Shown: positions 35,701 to 48,649, counted from the first letter of the stretch. The stretch: 64,000 nt of DNA from Aliidiomarina sp. B3213 (GCF_003290085.1 NZ_QMKJ01000003.1:1-64000), one strand, 5' to 3'. Made by a program: numbers and translations. Notes: generated by a model from the sequence alone, not told the origin.

Positions 35701-36091
35701 CTTCAAAGCTGTGTGTCACCTCTACGCTGTGACCCAGCATAATAGACACAGAGCAATACTTGTCTGCTGAGAGTTTGACGGCTCGCTCAACGTGAGAGTC
35801 AGCAACATCGTGACCCGACACAACAAAATGCATATGGATTTTTGTGAACACTGCCGGCGTTGTAGAGGCTCTTTCAGAATCTAGCTCTACCTCACAGCTT
35901 ACTACGTTTTGGCGTGCCTTTTTCAAGATAGAAACAACGTCAACAGAAGAACAACTTGCCGCAGACATTAAGACCATTTCCATAGGGCTTGGTGCGGTTT
36001 GTCCACCGTCCCCATCCATAACTACTGAATGGCCACTACCGCTAGTTCCTACAAAACGTAAATCAGAGAGCCATGCTACTTTTGCTTTCAC
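35687..36091 (-). CDS. OsmC family protein (YhfA-type)
   Basis: 134 residues. OsmC fold; the two conserved cysteines of the family are visible at AASCSSVDVVSIL and DKYCSVSIML. Members reduce organic hydroperoxides or have unknown roles; YhfA next to prkB is the enterobacterial order. Overlaps prkB tail to tail. Follows the DUF3802 gene by 9 bp on the same strand. Confidence 0.9.
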   Translation of the reverse strand: MKAKVAWLSDLRFVGTSGSGHSVVMDGDGGQTAPSPMEMVLMSAASCSSVDVVSILKKARQNVVSCEVELDSERASTTPAVFTKIHMHFVVSGHDVADSHVERAVKLSADKYCSVSIMLGHSVEVTHSFEVKPA

Positions 36092-36100
36092 TGAACTTCC

Positions 36101-36445
36101 TTAAAGCTTCATCAACTCGGTGTCTATTAGGTTTTTTACCAAGCCCACGAATTCATGAATAAACTGTTGTTGTTCCTTGTTAGGATGCCTATCGAGCACC
36201 GAGGCCAGAACCTCTTCAAGGTCGTAAAGAATAGCGTCTGCCTCACGAACAATATCTAAACGCGTTGTAGCGTCTAGGTCATGCTGCTGGCACACACGCA
36301 TAATTTGATTGGACAGTTGAGTTTCAAAAAGCTCCCGCACAGATACGGGAGCTACTGAGTCACTCTCAGGAGGCTTAGCAAAGACATGCAGATGCTCGCT
36401 CAAGTACTGAACGAGTTCGATATAACCATCGGTTTCTACAATCAT
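36101..36445 (-). CDS. DUF3802 family protein
   Basis: 114 residues, helical, no signal peptide or membrane helix. N-terminal MIVETDGYIELVQYLSEHL, central IVREADAILYDLEEVLASV and C-terminal FIHEFVGLVKNLIDTE fit the DUF3802 family of Vibrio/Alteromonadales. Function unknown. First of a two-gene unit with the OsmC protein, or a tail to the ast operon 27 bp upstream. Confidence 0.78.
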   Translation of the reverse strand: MIVETDGYIELVQYLSEHLHVFAKPPESDSVAPVSVRELFETQLSNQIMRVCQQHDLDATTRLDIVREADAILYDLEEVLASVLDRHPNKEQQQFIHEFVGLVKNLIDTELMKL

Positions 36446-36472
36446 TGACGCCTCATTTCTTCAAGTTAAGCG

Positions 36473-37960
<1,488 letters not shown>

Positions 37961-37970
37961 TTACAACTCC

Positions 37971-38990
37971 TTAAAAAGGTGCCAGCCGCACGGTATCTCC
38001 GACTGAAACATTCAATGCATCTGCAGTAGCTTGGTCAATTAGTACAGTTCCTTCAGAGGTTACCGCTCTAGTTTGCAATGCTCTAAAAGATTCTAGCTCA
38101 CGATTACACATCAGCACGGTTTCAGACTCATCGTCTGCGAACTGACCAATTTCCACTCGAGCTACAACGCTGTTCTTAACCGTTCGTAGTTGGCTAACTT
38201 CGGCTTCAACAGTAGGACCAGCGTCAAAAATATCTACATAGCCTTTAAACCTAAAACCTTCTGACTTCAGAAGCTTTAAAGCAGGTAAGGTGTTTTCGTG
38301 CACCTCGCCCACAACTTCCTGAGCCGCTTTATCCAATAAGCTAATATAAACAGGGTGGCGCGGCATCAACTCAAATATAAATGCTTTGTCACCAATACCC
38401 GTGAGGTAATCGGCATAAGAAAAGTCCATACCGAAGAAGTGTTTTTGCAGCCAATTCCAAAATGGCGAGTTACCATCTTCGTCAGACACGCCTCGCATTT
38501 CTGCTATGACGTGGCTAGAGAATCGTGACTTAAACTCTGCCATAAATAACAATCTAAATTTCGACAAAGCTCGCCCATTGCGATTCACGCGAAACGGTTC
38601 GCGTAAAAACAACGTGCATAGTTCACTTACACCCGTGTAATCGTTATTTAATGTAAGAGTTTCAAGCGTTTTATGAACGCCATGACGACTTGAGTGATGT
38701 GTCTCTTTACCTATTCGGTAATGCCAAAAAGCGTCACTCAAACCTACCGCAGCTTCTATACCACTTACGCCCATAATTTGCTGTGACTCTGTGTCTTCCA
38801 TGACAAAAAGGTAGCCTTCCTCTCCTGGACGGTCCACAACTTGCTTGTGGAACGCATCTTCGGCGCCAGCAATTCTTTTTCGCAACAGCGACTCGTCAAC
38901 AGGTAACGAAGTAAATCCGTAGCCAGACTCTACAGCACATTGATAAAGCGCCTCGTAGTCAGAGGCGCGTATAGGTCTAATGACAATCAT
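37971..38990 (-). CDS. astA: arginine N-succinyltransferase AstA
   Basis: 339 residues, GNAT-like enzyme joining succinyl-CoA and arginine, the first step of the AST pathway. Conserved MIVIRPIRASDYEAL start, SELCTLFLREPFR, and AEMRGVSDEDGNSPFW. Starts at ATG 38990, four bases after the astC stop, with a weak ribosome site, so translation likely relies on coupling. Single-subunit type rather than the AruF/AruG pair of Pseudomonas. Confidence 0.96.
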   Translation of the reverse strand: MIVIRPIRASDYEALYQCAVESGYGFTSLPVDESLLRKRIAGAEDAFHKQVVDRPGEEGYLFVMEDTESQQIMGVSGIEAAVGLSDAFWHYRIGKETHHSSRHGVHKTLETLTLNNDYTGVSELCTLFLREPFRVNRNGRALSKFRLLFMAEFKSRFSSHVIAEMRGVSDEDGNSPFWNWLQKHFFGMDFSYADYLTGIGDKAFIFELMPRHPVYISLLDKAAQEVVGEVHENTLPALKLLKSEGFRFKGYVDIFDAGPTVEAEVSQLRTVKNSVVARVEIGQFADDESETVLMCNRELESFRALQTRAVTSEGTVLIDQATADALNVSVGDTVRLAPF

Positions 38991-38994
38991 AGAT

Positions 38995-40233
<1,239 letters not shown>

Positions 40234-40350
40234 CTAAAATTCAGTTCGACATGGGTCAAAATTAAAGACGTATTATGGCAGATTCGAGCATAAAAATCTC
40301 GCTGCCAAGCCATTGATATAAAAGGGAATAAAAGAAAATCTAGATTTGCA

Positions 40351-40374
40351 TAAAAGCCGCATAATTATGCGGCT
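40351..40374 (-). terminator. terminator downstream of the HDOD gene
   Basis: Palindrome AGCCGCAT (40355-40362) / ATGCGGCT (40367-40374) with four Ts after it on the minus strand; separates pabA-HDOD from the ast operon. Confidence 0.75.
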
Positions 40375-40379
40375 CCGGG

Positions 40380-41564
40380 TTATTCTGCAGCAGTACCACG
40401 GCTTAGGCGCAAACGTCGTAAGTTCACGGTTCTCAATACTTCCAGCTCATGCCGACCTAATTGCGCGTCTTTACACATAACGCGGCCGTCTTCAGCAGAG
40501 ACTAAATTAGCGGCATGCATCATTCTGAACTCAGAATACGCATTAGCCTGATATAGAATCCGTGCTAATCCAGTGAGTTCTTTCACTCCTGAAGACGCAG
40601 CAAAGCTTTCCAACGGATTAGTTAGCGGTAGGTATTTTAAATCGAGCGCAGCCATGAACTGAGCACTAGCCTTGGCTTCAAACTGCAGCATAATATTGCG
40701 AAGGAAAAGCTCTGATGGTTCTAACTCAATCAGAGCGTTATAACGCTCTGAACGTACTTCTTCCCGCAACTCTCTAAGCATATCCCGTTGCACATCGTCG
40801 AAACACATACCATATAAGCGGGCTAATATAGCTTTACCGATGTCATGGAACATACCTAACGCATAAGCATGAACAGGGTCTACGGTGCCGTCTAGCTCGG
40901 CCAATACTTGCGCTGTAATAGCCGTACCAAGAGAGTGTTCCCATAGCTTTCTACGCAACAAGTTGAAGGGTTCCATGTTCTTTGGAATCCAATGCTGCAT
41001 AATAAACGCGGGAATAAGTATTCTTAAATCTTCAGACCCAACAAAGCTCATAGCATTACGCATACTCGTCACTTTCACACGCTTGGGGTCTTTCGGGTCG
41101 GCAAAAGGGGGCATATTCACAACACGGAGCAAACCGTCTTGTAACCAATCGAGGTCAACGGTGTAATTTTCCAATTTCCGCAAAGACGCCGCTTTAGCAT
41201 TTAAAGCGTCTAATAATTGCACCGAATTGTCTTTTACATAAAGTACACGAGAAAGAATGTATTCTGGGTTATCTAAGGTCTCTTGAAGGTGTTCAAAAAC
41301 TCGCTCATGAAGTTCAGCGGACATTTGTTCACGCTGGTACCTACGAGAAGCCTCTATACGGTCACGCTCTTCTTGACGGCGCTGTTCTACTTCCAGCAAC
41401 TCACGCTGACGAATTAGCTCTTCTTCTTTCAGAACCGTATACGTTGAATCTAATTTTTTCGAAAAACTTAAGCTGATCAAAAAACTAGTGAACAACCTCT
41501 CAATTAGAGCGGGTTGCCCTTCTTTAGGGGATTCCGAAACTACTTTAAACTTTTGATAGTTCAC
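40380..41564 (-). CDS. HDOD domain protein
   Basis: 394 residues. A Glu/Arg-rich helical N-terminal region (about 45-110, likely coiled coil) is followed by an HDOD domain (about 155-350) with FHDIGK in the HD position. HDOD proteins are regulatory relatives of HD phosphohydrolases, linked to motility and cyclic-di-GMP control; most lack enzyme activity. No EAL, GGDEF or response-regulator domain is attached. Co-directional with pabA, 46 bp apart. Confidence 0.85.
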   Translation of the reverse strand: MNYQKFKVVSESPKEGQPALIERLFTSFLISLSFSKKLDSTYTVLKEEELIRQRELLEVEQRRQEERDRIEASRRYQREQMSAELHERVFEHLQETLDNPEYILSRVLYVKDNSVQLLDALNAKAASLRKLENYTVDLDWLQDGLLRVVNMPPFADPKDPKRVKVTSMRNAMSFVGSEDLRILIPAFIMQHWIPKNMEPFNLLRRKLWEHSLGTAITAQVLAELDGTVDPVHAYALGMFHDIGKAILARLYGMCFDDVQRDMLRELREEVRSERYNALIELEPSELFLRNIMLQFEAKASAQFMAALDLKYLPLTNPLESFAASSGVKELTGLARILYQANAYSEFRMMHAANLVSAEDGRVMCKDAQLGRHELEVLRTVNLRRLRLSRGTAAE

Positions 41565-41610
41565 CTAGTCTTACCTTCAGCACTTATAAATACAGTATTG
41601 CCCACGAATA

Positions 41611-42249
41611 TTAACCCACTAATTCAGGTAACACTTCTCGCGGCAGTTGCGTAATCGGCAGATTCGCAAGCTTACAAAAATTCTCTAATAACGAATGCCC
41701 GCCGTGGCTAAGCACAGACTCTGGATGAAACTGTACTCCCCAAATCGGCAAGTCTTTATGCTCAACAGCCATAATGACTTGGCGTTGCTCTTGCCCATTT
41801 CCCTCTGTTACCCATGCTGTTGGCGTGAGTACCGTCGGCAAACTTTTCGTGTCTATCACTAATGAGTGATAACGCACCACTTCAAGCGGGTTCTTAACAC
41901 CTGCAAATAACCCACTTCCATTGTGCTCAACAGTAGAGCGCTTACCATGCATTACCCGCTCGGCTCGTGTCACTTTGCCTCCAAATACCTGGCCTATCGC
42001 TTGATGGCCAAGGCAAACACCTAATATGGGTACTTTATCGGCAAAGTACTCGATGGCTTGAAGTGAAACTCCTGATTCGTCGGGCGTACATGGACCGGGC
42101 GAAATAACTAACGCGTCTATCGATAACTTTTGTAACTCTTGAATGGAAATTGCGTCGTTTCTCACGACCTTCACGGCTTGACCCAATTCAGCAAAGTAAC
42201 GTGCAAGGTTGTGAGTAAAAGAGTCGTAATTATCGATGATTAATATCAC
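41611..42249 (-). CDS. pabA: glutamine amidotransferase component PabA/TrpG
   Basis: 212 residues, class I glutamine amidotransferase. Triad Cys79 (GVCLGHQAIG), His and Glu in GVQFHPES. Supplies ammonia for aminodeoxychorismate (folate) synthesis with PabB, and may serve anthranilate synthase. Location beside the argD/astC region, away from trp genes, supports pabA. Confidence 0.92.
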   Translation of the reverse strand: MILIIDNYDSFTHNLARYFAELGQAVKVVRNDAISIQELQKLSIDALVISPGPCTPDESGVSLQAIEYFADKVPILGVCLGHQAIGQVFGGKVTRAERVMHGKRSTVEHNGSGLFAGVKNPLEVVRYHSLVIDTKSLPTVLTPTAWVTEGNGQEQRQVIMAVEHKDLPIWGVQFHPESVLSHGGHSLLENFCKLANLPITQLPREVLPELVG

Positions 42250-42306
42250 GCCTTGTAACTCTAATTTTATTATTTTGTGGGGGAAACTATAACATTAGTT
42301 AACAAA

Positions 42307-42335
42307 AGCAAAAAGCCCGAATTACTTCGGGCTTT
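42307..42335 (-). terminator. terminator of the large subtilase gene
   Basis: Stem AAAGCCCGAA (42312-42321) / TTCGGGCTTT (42326-42335), TTAC loop; T-rich on the minus strand beyond. Confidence 0.88.
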
Positions 42336-42362
42336 GTTTAAGGGTCTTCAGTGCTGTTTGAC

Positions 42363-45300
42363 TTACTTGCGATACAGTCTTCTGTATCCAAATAAACCTA
42401 CAAAGCACATAAACAACCAACCAAGGCTACCTTCGTACCACTTATCGGCGTCACGCGGTGCAACAGTAACTACAACCTCATACTCCGAGCTTGTATTTTG
42501 CATTCCGTCACGTAAGCGATAAGTAATCACTTGCTCACCTTTGAAGGTAACGTCTGGCGTAAAGGTAATTACACCATTAGACACTGTAGCCTCGCCGCCT
42601 TCTACGTTGCCCGTAAGTACAACAGACAAACCGCTTTGTGGCTCGATCAACAGTGGGGCACGCGCATTATAGGTAGCTCCATCAACCTCAGCAGAAGCAG
42701 AAACCAACGAACGAGCGGTAACTACGTCAACACCGTTTAGTACATCTACAGTCACCGCTGTGTTCCACTCGGTTGCGGCCGTGAAGTCTCTACCGTGATC
42801 CAATACTAGGTCGTAATCAACAGTTACCGTTGAGTCTTCAACTAACAAGTTACCTAATAACGCATCGCCAGTAGTAACAGCAGTGCCTTCACCGTCGTAA
42901 TAATGGCTAAGACCAGATGTTCCTGAAACGTCTTCCATACCAATAGTTACAAACTCAGGCATAGCAGGCACTTCAATGTAGTTAAAAATAATGTCCTGCT
43001 GTTCTTCACCTAATGGCAACCAGACTGAAACAGTGTAGCTAGGGTCTGACGCCGCCACAGTTTCTGTCCACAACTTAGCTTCCGACCACTCAACTACCGC
43101 ATAATCTGTGCCATCCAAAGTCACAAGCGTGAAGTAAATTTCACCACCAAGATCTTCACCTAACACCAAGTCTGTCCAGAAAGGAGCAATCAGGTTGTTC
43201 GGCGCGGCATCATTCGGCATGTCTTCGTTTAGGAAGGTTTGCGTCGTTGCAGACTGATCACCCGCAGCCACTAAGCCATTCGTGAAAATGGTAATACTCT
43301 CGTAGTTTGTGCCGTTGTAAGTAAAGCCATCATATGAACCTAAGCCAGTCACATGAATTGCAGCTTCATCACACTGACTCTCAGCACAACCAACACTTTG
43401 CGGTTCCAAATCTGCGATAGTGCCATAAGGAGATTCAGCAAGCGTTAGCTCAGAGTTACCGACTACGCTCTCGAACGAGCCTGTCCAAGTCAACACACCG
43501 TCAGCTACGTCATAATTTCCTGAAGCGTAGAACTCATCAACACGAATGTTGCTCGCGTCAAAGTCTTCTGGAAGGTTTACGCTTAAGCTAACTTCTTCGC
43601 CTTTCACAGGGCTACTAAAGTTTGTTTGAACCGTAACGACTTCTCCCCACGAAGGTTCACCCGTTGTAACTGAGGTGCTTAATACAGAAGCGTCATCTGC
43701 ACGCTCAGAAGAGAACACAATTGGGAACGTCTGAAGTGAAGCGTTCGTGCCTTGTGAAATTTCCAACGCACCAAAGTTATAGCCATCGTCAGCGAAACGG
43801 CTGTCGATTGTCATGGTGAATGTTGCCGACTCTCCCGCAGGAATTGTTAGTTCTAATTCCTCAGCGGCTTCAGCTTCTCCAACTACAAATGATGCAGTTA
43901 CATAAGAGTTACTGAACTGTTGAGTGTCCACGTAAACAACGATTTCTTCGTCAGACAAGTTGCTTACCGTTCGGTCGAACGAACAGCTGCTTTGGCATTC
44001 AACATCAACCAAAGACGGCGCGTCTATGACAAAGTTTGCGTTCTCAGCACCTGCGACATTCAATAAGCCTGCACCTTGACCAAAGGGCGTTGCGAAGAAA
44101 CCATCTGAGTCACGAACAGAGTTATTCGTAGCAGTACCCATTAGCAACGACTTCACTTCAAAAGCGTCAAGCTCTGGGCGTAATTGGCGAAGAACCGCCG
44201 CTGCACCTGCAACGTGTGGAGACGCCATACTGGTACCACTCTTCAAACCAAAATCGCCAGTTAAGTCAGGTGAGTCTGCACTTAAAATGCTTACACCTGG
44301 AGCTGTGATTTCTGGTTTTAGAATCGTGTTGTTACCGTTTTGACCACGAGAGCTGAAGCCGGCTAGGTCGTTTACAGCACTCTCATCAATAACGCGCTCA
44401 ACTGCGCCAATGGTAATTTCATCGCCTTCAACATAGGCATCGCGTAAGGCCACGCCATCGTCTTGCGTAAGAGACACAGAAACGAGAGTCGCACCCGGCA
44501 TAGACATCGAAATTGTGCCTTCAGTGTTGTTCGAAACAATCATTCCGACAGCACCTGCGGCTTCTGCATTGTTTGCCTTTTGTGTGAATGAACAATCTCC
44601 ACGAACAACTAATACGATATTGCCCGTTAAACTGTCTTCAGGATAAGCATTACAACCTAAAGTGTTACCTTCACTCGCATCTTCAGCAAAAACTAAAGTT
44701 GCAGTGACGTCTTCACTAAGTAGGAAGTCTCCATTTCCAGGAATTGCACTCCAGCTCTCTTCACCGTAGTAAACGTTGTTTTCAAACGTACGGCCTGTGC
44801 TTGACGCTGCAACAGTAATACCAGCTTCAACACAGCCAGGGCAGCCAATAGTTTGCTCGCCAGGACCATCGTTACCTGCCGCCGTTACAACAACGACGCC
44901 AGCAGCTTCAGCATTAGTGAAAATATCGTCGTAAACACTACCTGTGCCATCAAAACCAGGACCACCGCCCCAAGAATTGTTGATTACGTCTGCACCATCT
45001 TCTACAGCGTGCTCTAGCGCCTCTACAAGCATTACGTCTGAACCACTACCTTGACCGGTAGGTGTTCTAAACAATGCTTTGTACACCATTAAATATGCAC
45101 CAGGAGCTACACCTGAAAGTTCAATTTCGCTGCCACGATATGGAGCATCTATGCGTTCACCCGCAGCTGTACCTGCAACGTGAGTACCGTGCCCGCCGTA
45201 GTCTAATGGACTCATATATTCATTATCGTTCACAGTGAACGTTGGGTTTGAATAACGCGCAGCAATAATTTTCGTAGTACAGAAGCTTGCGTCAGTCGTT

Positions 45301-45989
45301 GCGCAGTAGTCATCCGTAGGTACATCTGTCGCTGGGGTAAGATTTGTACCCGCGAACATCGGATTTTCAGGTCTAATACCACCGTCTACGATAGCAATGC
45401 GAACACCTTCACCAGCGTTGTCCTGTCCGCCAGCACTTGCCCAACTATCAGCTACGTTGATCAAGTCTAACGAGCTGTCCATTTGCTCGTAACGCATTTC
45501 ATTACGGTAAACGCGCTCAACCTGTGGCATGTTTGCAACGTCCTGCATTGAAGTGCCCTTAGGTACTTCAATAGCAACTGCGTTTACCACAGTAGCGAAC
45601 TGACGATACATTTCAGCTCGAGGAATACGGCGTTGCAGGTCCGAAACAAACGCGCGCTGTTGTGAATGCAAAAAGCTTTCATGCTCGCGGGCTTGAATAG
45701 AGTTAAGGTTTAACTGCGGTGCCACTGTACGGCCATTTTCCATTGTTCCAACTTGCGTGTATGCGCCTGCATATGCAGCAAGAGGCTCATCTTTAAGCTG
45801 AACAATATAAAATTCGGTTTCTTGCACTCGAAGAGGGTTTCTCGCCTCGGCTTTTTGCTGGGCTAGCTCTCCTTGCGCTCGCTCTACGCGCTCTACTTGC
45901 AAGCCATCGTTCGCCACTGCACCGTATGCTACGCATAGTGCTAGTGACACAGACGTTGCAAGTAAACGCGGTTTACTTGGAATAGACAT
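42363..45989 (-). CDS. large S8 serine protease with PA domain and GlyGly-CTERM-like tail
   Basis: 1208 residues. Signal peptide (about 1-27), I9 propeptide (about 55-170), S8 domain with Asp202 (VDGG), His267 (GGHGTHVAG), Asn373 (AAGND) and Ser587 (SGTSMASPH), a PA insert (about 425-525), then beta-rich domains to about 1180. The last ~22 residues are Gly-Ser-Leu-Gly-Trp, a hydrophobic helix and a basic RRLYRK end, which matches GlyGly-CTERM sorting signals processed by rhombosortase for surface delivery through type II secretion. Paired Cys residues are frequent. A secreted or surface digestive protease. Confidence 0.95.
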   Translation of the reverse strand: MSIPSKPRLLATSVSLALCVAYGAVANDGLQVERVERAQGELAQQKAEARNPLRVQETEFYIVQLKDEPLAAYAGAYTQVGTMENGRTVAPQLNLNSIQAREHESFLHSQQRAFVSDLQRRIPRAEMYRQFATVVNAVAIEVPKGTSMQDVANMPQVERVYRNEMRYEQMDSSLDLINVADSWASAGGQDNAGEGVRIAIVDGGIRPENPMFAGTNLTPATDVPTDDYCATTDASFCTTKIIAARYSNPTFTVNDNEYMSPLDYGGHGTHVAGTAAGERIDAPYRGSEIELSGVAPGAYLMVYKALFRTPTGQGSGSDVMLVEALEHAVEDGADVINNSWGGGPGFDGTGSVYDDIFTNAEAAGVVVVTAAGNDGPGEQTIGCPGCVEAGITVAASSTGRTFENNVYYGEESWSAIPGNGDFLLSEDVTATLVFAEDASEGNTLGCNAYPEDSLTGNIVLVVRGDCSFTQKANNAEAAGAVGMIVSNNTEGTISMSMPGATLVSVSLTQDDGVALRDAYVEGDEITIGAVERVIDESAVNDLAGFSSRGQNGNNTILKPEITAPGVSILSADSPDLTGDFGLKSGTSMASPHVAGAAAVLRQLRPELDAFEVKSLLMGTATNNSVRDSDGFFATPFGQGAGLLNVAGAENANFVIDAPSLVDVECQSSCSFDRTVSNLSDEEIVVYVDTQQFSNSYVTASFVVGEAEAAEELELTIPAGESATFTMTIDSRFADDGYNFGALEISQGTNASLQTFPIVFSSERADDASVLSTSVTTGEPSWGEVVTVQTNFSSPVKGEEVSLSVNLPEDFDASNIRVDEFYASGNYDVADGVLTWTGSFESVVGNSELTLAESPYGTIADLEPQSVGCAESQCDEAAIHVTGLGSYDGFTYNGTNYESITIFTNGLVAAGDQSATTQTFLNEDMPNDAAPNNLIAPFWTDLVLGEDLGGEIYFTLVTLDGTDYAVVEWSEAKLWTETVAASDPSYTVSVWLPLGEEQQDIIFNYIEVPAMPEFVTIGMEDVSGTSGLSHYYDGEGTAVTTGDALLGNLLVEDSTVTVDYDLVLDHGRDFTAATEWNTAVTVDVLNGVDVVTARSLVSASAEVDGATYNARAPLLIEPQSGLSVVLTGNVEGGEATVSNGVITFTPDVTFKGEQVITYRLRDGMQNTSSEYEVVVTVAPRDADKWYEGSLGWLFMCFVGLFGYRRLYRK

Positions 45990-46280
45990 AGTTTTGTTCC
46001 CTGTTTTACTTCACGATTGTTGTACGAGTTTATGTTTACTCGTTCATCTGCGCCTTCCATTGCTGGGCTCAAACAGCAACTCACCGCAGTAATCTTCGAG
46101 ATTATCGCAAAGCCTACACCGATCCAATGTGCTTATACATAACTCAATTACATAACCTATACACTTTTGGCTATAAGGGTATAACATAAGATATAAAAAA
46201 AGCGCGATTAGTACGTTTTTTGTACTATCTTGCGCTTTCTCTTGTAATACTTGTTTACAAATTAAGAATGTAAAGTCCGC
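45990..46280. other. intergenic region between subtilase and trpS
   Basis: 291 bp with the trpS terminator near its right end and, presumably, the subtilase promoter and leader on the minus strand. I see no further gene, RNA or repeat in it. Confidence 0.6.
46195..46239 (-). terminator. terminator of rpe-trpS
   Basis: Extended hairpin: AAGCGC and TAGTAC on the left pair with GTACTA and GCGCTT on the right, with small internal mismatches; a T-run follows on the minus strand. Confidence 0.85.
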
Positions 46281-47285
46281 TTAAGGTTTGGTCACAAAAC
46301 CCACAGCATCGTAAACAGCTCTCAAAGTGCTTTGTGCTTTCGCCTGTGCCTTCTCTGCACCTGTTTTCATAACCTTGTCCAAAACCGCACGATCCTCACG
46401 CAAGGCTTTGTATTTCTCTTGAATCGGCTCAAGCAATGCAACAACAGCGTCAGCTACATCGCCTTTCAAGTGACCATACATCTTGCCTTCGTATTCTGGC
46501 ACAAGTTGATCAATGCTTTTTCCAGTGGCTCCAGAAAGAATCGTCAACAAATTCGAAACTCCTGCTTTTTCTTCAGGGTCGAAGTAAATACGCGCCTGCT
46601 CGTCTGAGTCAGTTACAGCACGTTTAATTTTCTTCGCTATTTTCTTCGGCTCTTCGAGTAACCCAATGAAGTTGTTTGCGTTTTCATCAGACTTCGACAT
46701 TTTCTTGGTTGGATCTTGCAAGCTCATAATACGAGCGCCATGTTCTGGAATGAACGGCTCTGGCACTACAAGAACATCGCCATAAATGTTGTTAAAGCGA
46801 GTCGCCACGTCACGCGCTAACTCTAGGTGTTGCTTTTGGTCATTTCCTACAGGAACTTCATTAGCCCCATAAATCAGAATATCTGCAGCCATAAGCACAG
46901 GATAAGTAAACAAGCCCGCATTCATATTCGACTCTTGCTTCTGCGATTTGTCCTTGTACTGCGTCATGCGATTAAGCTCGCCCATTTGCGTGTAGCAATT
47001 CAAAACCCATGCAAGTTGAGAATGCTCTGGGACATGAGATTGTAAAAACAGTGTGCTCTTTTCAGGATCCAAGCCGCAAGCAAGATAAAGCGCAAGACCG
47101 TCTAGCGTAGCTTCTCTAAGCGCTTTAGGATCTTGTCTTACAGTAATTGCGTGTAAGTCTACCAGCATAAAATAGCTGTCACGGTCGTCCTGCATAGTCA
47201 CCCATTGGCGCAATGCACCCATATAGTTTCCAAGGGTGAGTTGACCCGAAGGCTGGCATCCACTTAATACAATGGGTTGGCTCAT
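46281..47285 (-). CDS. trpS: tryptophanyl-tRNA synthetase
   Basis: 334 residues, class I enzyme. HIGH-like [16 protein letters not shown] at the N-terminus and KMSKS in [12 protein letters not shown]. Charges tRNA-Trp. Downstream of rpe by 23 bp. E. coli has gph between the two; here it is absent. Confidence 0.98.
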   Translation of the reverse strand: MSQPIVLSGCQPSGQLTLGNYMGALRQWVTMQDDRDSYFMLVDLHAITVRQDPKALREATLDGLALYLACGLDPEKSTLFLQSHVPEHSQLAWVLNCYTQMGELNRMTQYKDKSQKQESNMNAGLFTYPVLMAADILIYGANEVPVGNDQKQHLELARDVATRFNNIYGDVLVVPEPFIPEHGARIMSLQDPTKKMSKSDENANNFIGLLEEPKKIAKKIKRAVTDSDEQARIYFDPEEKAGVSNLLTILSGATGKSIDQLVPEYEGKMYGHLKGDVADAVVALLEPIQEKYKALREDRAVLDKVMKTGAEKAQAKAQSTLRAVYDAVGFVTKP

Positions 47286-47308
47286 GTGTCTTACTTCCTA
47301 TTTTACAT

Positions 47309-47989
47309 TCAGCGACTTTGCGTCGCGATTTCTATTTCTTTGCGCATTTGCGCGATAACTGCACGATAATCTGGGGCATTAAATATGGCACTGCCCGCTA
47401 CAAACATGTCTGCGCCAGCTTTAGCAATGTCACCAATATTATCAACTTTTACTCCACCGTCGACTTCTAATCGAATATCGCGGCCACTCTCATTAATTCG
47501 TTGCTTCACCTGGGCAATTTTCTGCAGTGTCGTAGGTATAAATTTCTGCCCACCGAACCCAGGGTTTACAGACATCAACAAAATCATGTCGACCTTGTCC
47601 ATAATGTAATCTAAGTAATGAAGAGGTGTTGCAGGATTGAGTACCACGCCAGCTTTACAACCATTATCATGTATCAACTGTAGTGTGCGATCTACGTGAA
47701 CAGAAGCTTCTGGATGAAAGGTAATCATAGACGCACCAGCTTTAGCAAAATCGGGGATAATTCTATCAACCGGTTCAACCATTAAATGCACGTCAATTGG
47801 CGCAGTAATGCCATAATTACGCAATGCATCGCAAACCATAGGACCAATTGTAAGATTAGGAACAAAGTGGTTGTCCATAACGTCAAAATGAACAACATCA
47901 GCGCCAGCTGCAATAACCGACTCTACTTCTTCGCCGAGTCGAGCGAAGTCTGCCGACAATATAGACGGGGCGATTAGAAATTCCGACAT
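47309..47989 (-). CDS. rpe: ribulose-phosphate 3-epimerase
   Basis: 226 residues, TIM barrel of the pentose phosphate pathway (ribulose-5-P to xylulose-5-P). Conserved [15 protein letters not shown], the metal-site [29 protein letters not shown] and EVDGGV. I start at ATG 47989 with a GAGG site; four extra upstream codons are open. First gene of rpe-trpS. Confidence 0.97.
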   Translation of the reverse strand: MSEFLIAPSILSADFARLGEEVESVIAAGADVVHFDVMDNHFVPNLTIGPMVCDALRNYGITAPIDVHLMVEPVDRIIPDFAKAGASMITFHPEASVHVDRTLQLIHDNGCKAGVVLNPATPLHYLDYIMDKVDMILLMSVNPGFGGQKFIPTTLQKIAQVKQRINESGRDIRLEVDGGVKVDNIGDIAKAGADMFVAGSAIFNAPDYRAVIAQMRKEIEIATQSR

Positions 47990-48128
47990 GATTAGCCTCA
48001 CAGTTATCCTACGAAGCGACGTATTCTATCAGTACCATGAATTTCAATCACCTGATAAACAAAATTACTAGTGATTATTTAAATTAAATGTTAAATTGGT
48101 CGTTCACTTTTTAGGCAAGGAGAAGAGC

Positions 48129-48431
48129 ATGCGTCGAATGATCATCGCGATGATCCTTTTTGGATCGACAATACTCGCTACTGCGGTATTGCTCAATGCA
48201 AACCATACTAGGCAAGAAACAGCATGTGTAGCTGTATTTAATGGTATCCAAAGCCAAGTTTGTCCGCAGCCTGAAAGTGAAGAGCAAGTAAATTGGTTTG
48301 CATGGGCTCAGTTCAAAAGCAAATCAGCACAGCTTCATTTCTTAGACTTAGTTGAACTTATTTTTGGTTCAGAACCGCCTCAGAATGTTAGTCGAGGCAA
48401 CTTAGATGAACAGTCTCTAAATCGCCGATAA
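48129..48431 (+). CDS. small exported protein of unknown function
   Basis: 100 residues from ATG 48129, which has a strong AAGGAG site. N-terminal signal or membrane helix (about 3-22), then a short mature region with two cysteines (TACVAVFNG and SQVCPQPES), possibly a disulfide. Ends in a charged tail. No family recognised. Eight bases before the DUF2970 gene, so probably co-transcribed with it. Confidence 0.6.
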   Translation: MRRMIIAMILFGSTILATAVLLNANHTRQETACVAVFNGIQSQVCPQPESEEQVNWFAWAQFKSKSAQLHFLDLVELIFGSEPPQNVSRGNLDEQSLNRR

Positions 48432-48439
48432 GATTATAG

Positions 48440-48649
48440 ATGAGCGAGAACTCCCAACGCCCAACTTTATGGAACGTTATTGTTAGCGTTCTTGCGGCAA
48501 TGTTTGGTGTACAAACAGAACACAACCGAAAGCGCGACTTTAACCAAGGCAATCCCCTTGCTTTCATTATTGTCGGCGTCATTTTTATCGTGCTTTTTGT
48601 ACTTAGCATTTATGGACTGGTGAGCCTACTTGTAAGGCTCAACCAGTAG
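48440..48649 (+). CDS. DUF2970 small membrane protein
   Basis: 69 residues. Conserved WNVIVSVLAAMFGVQTEHNRKRDF, then a membrane helix (about 41-63). This matches the DUF2970 family, small inner-membrane proteins of unknown role in beta- and gammaproteobacteria. Stop is directly adjacent to the stop of convergent prlC. Confidence 0.85.
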   Translation: MSENSQRPTLWNVIVSVLAAMFGVQTEHNRKRDFNQGNPLAFIIVGVIFIVLFVLSIYGLVSLLVRLNQ

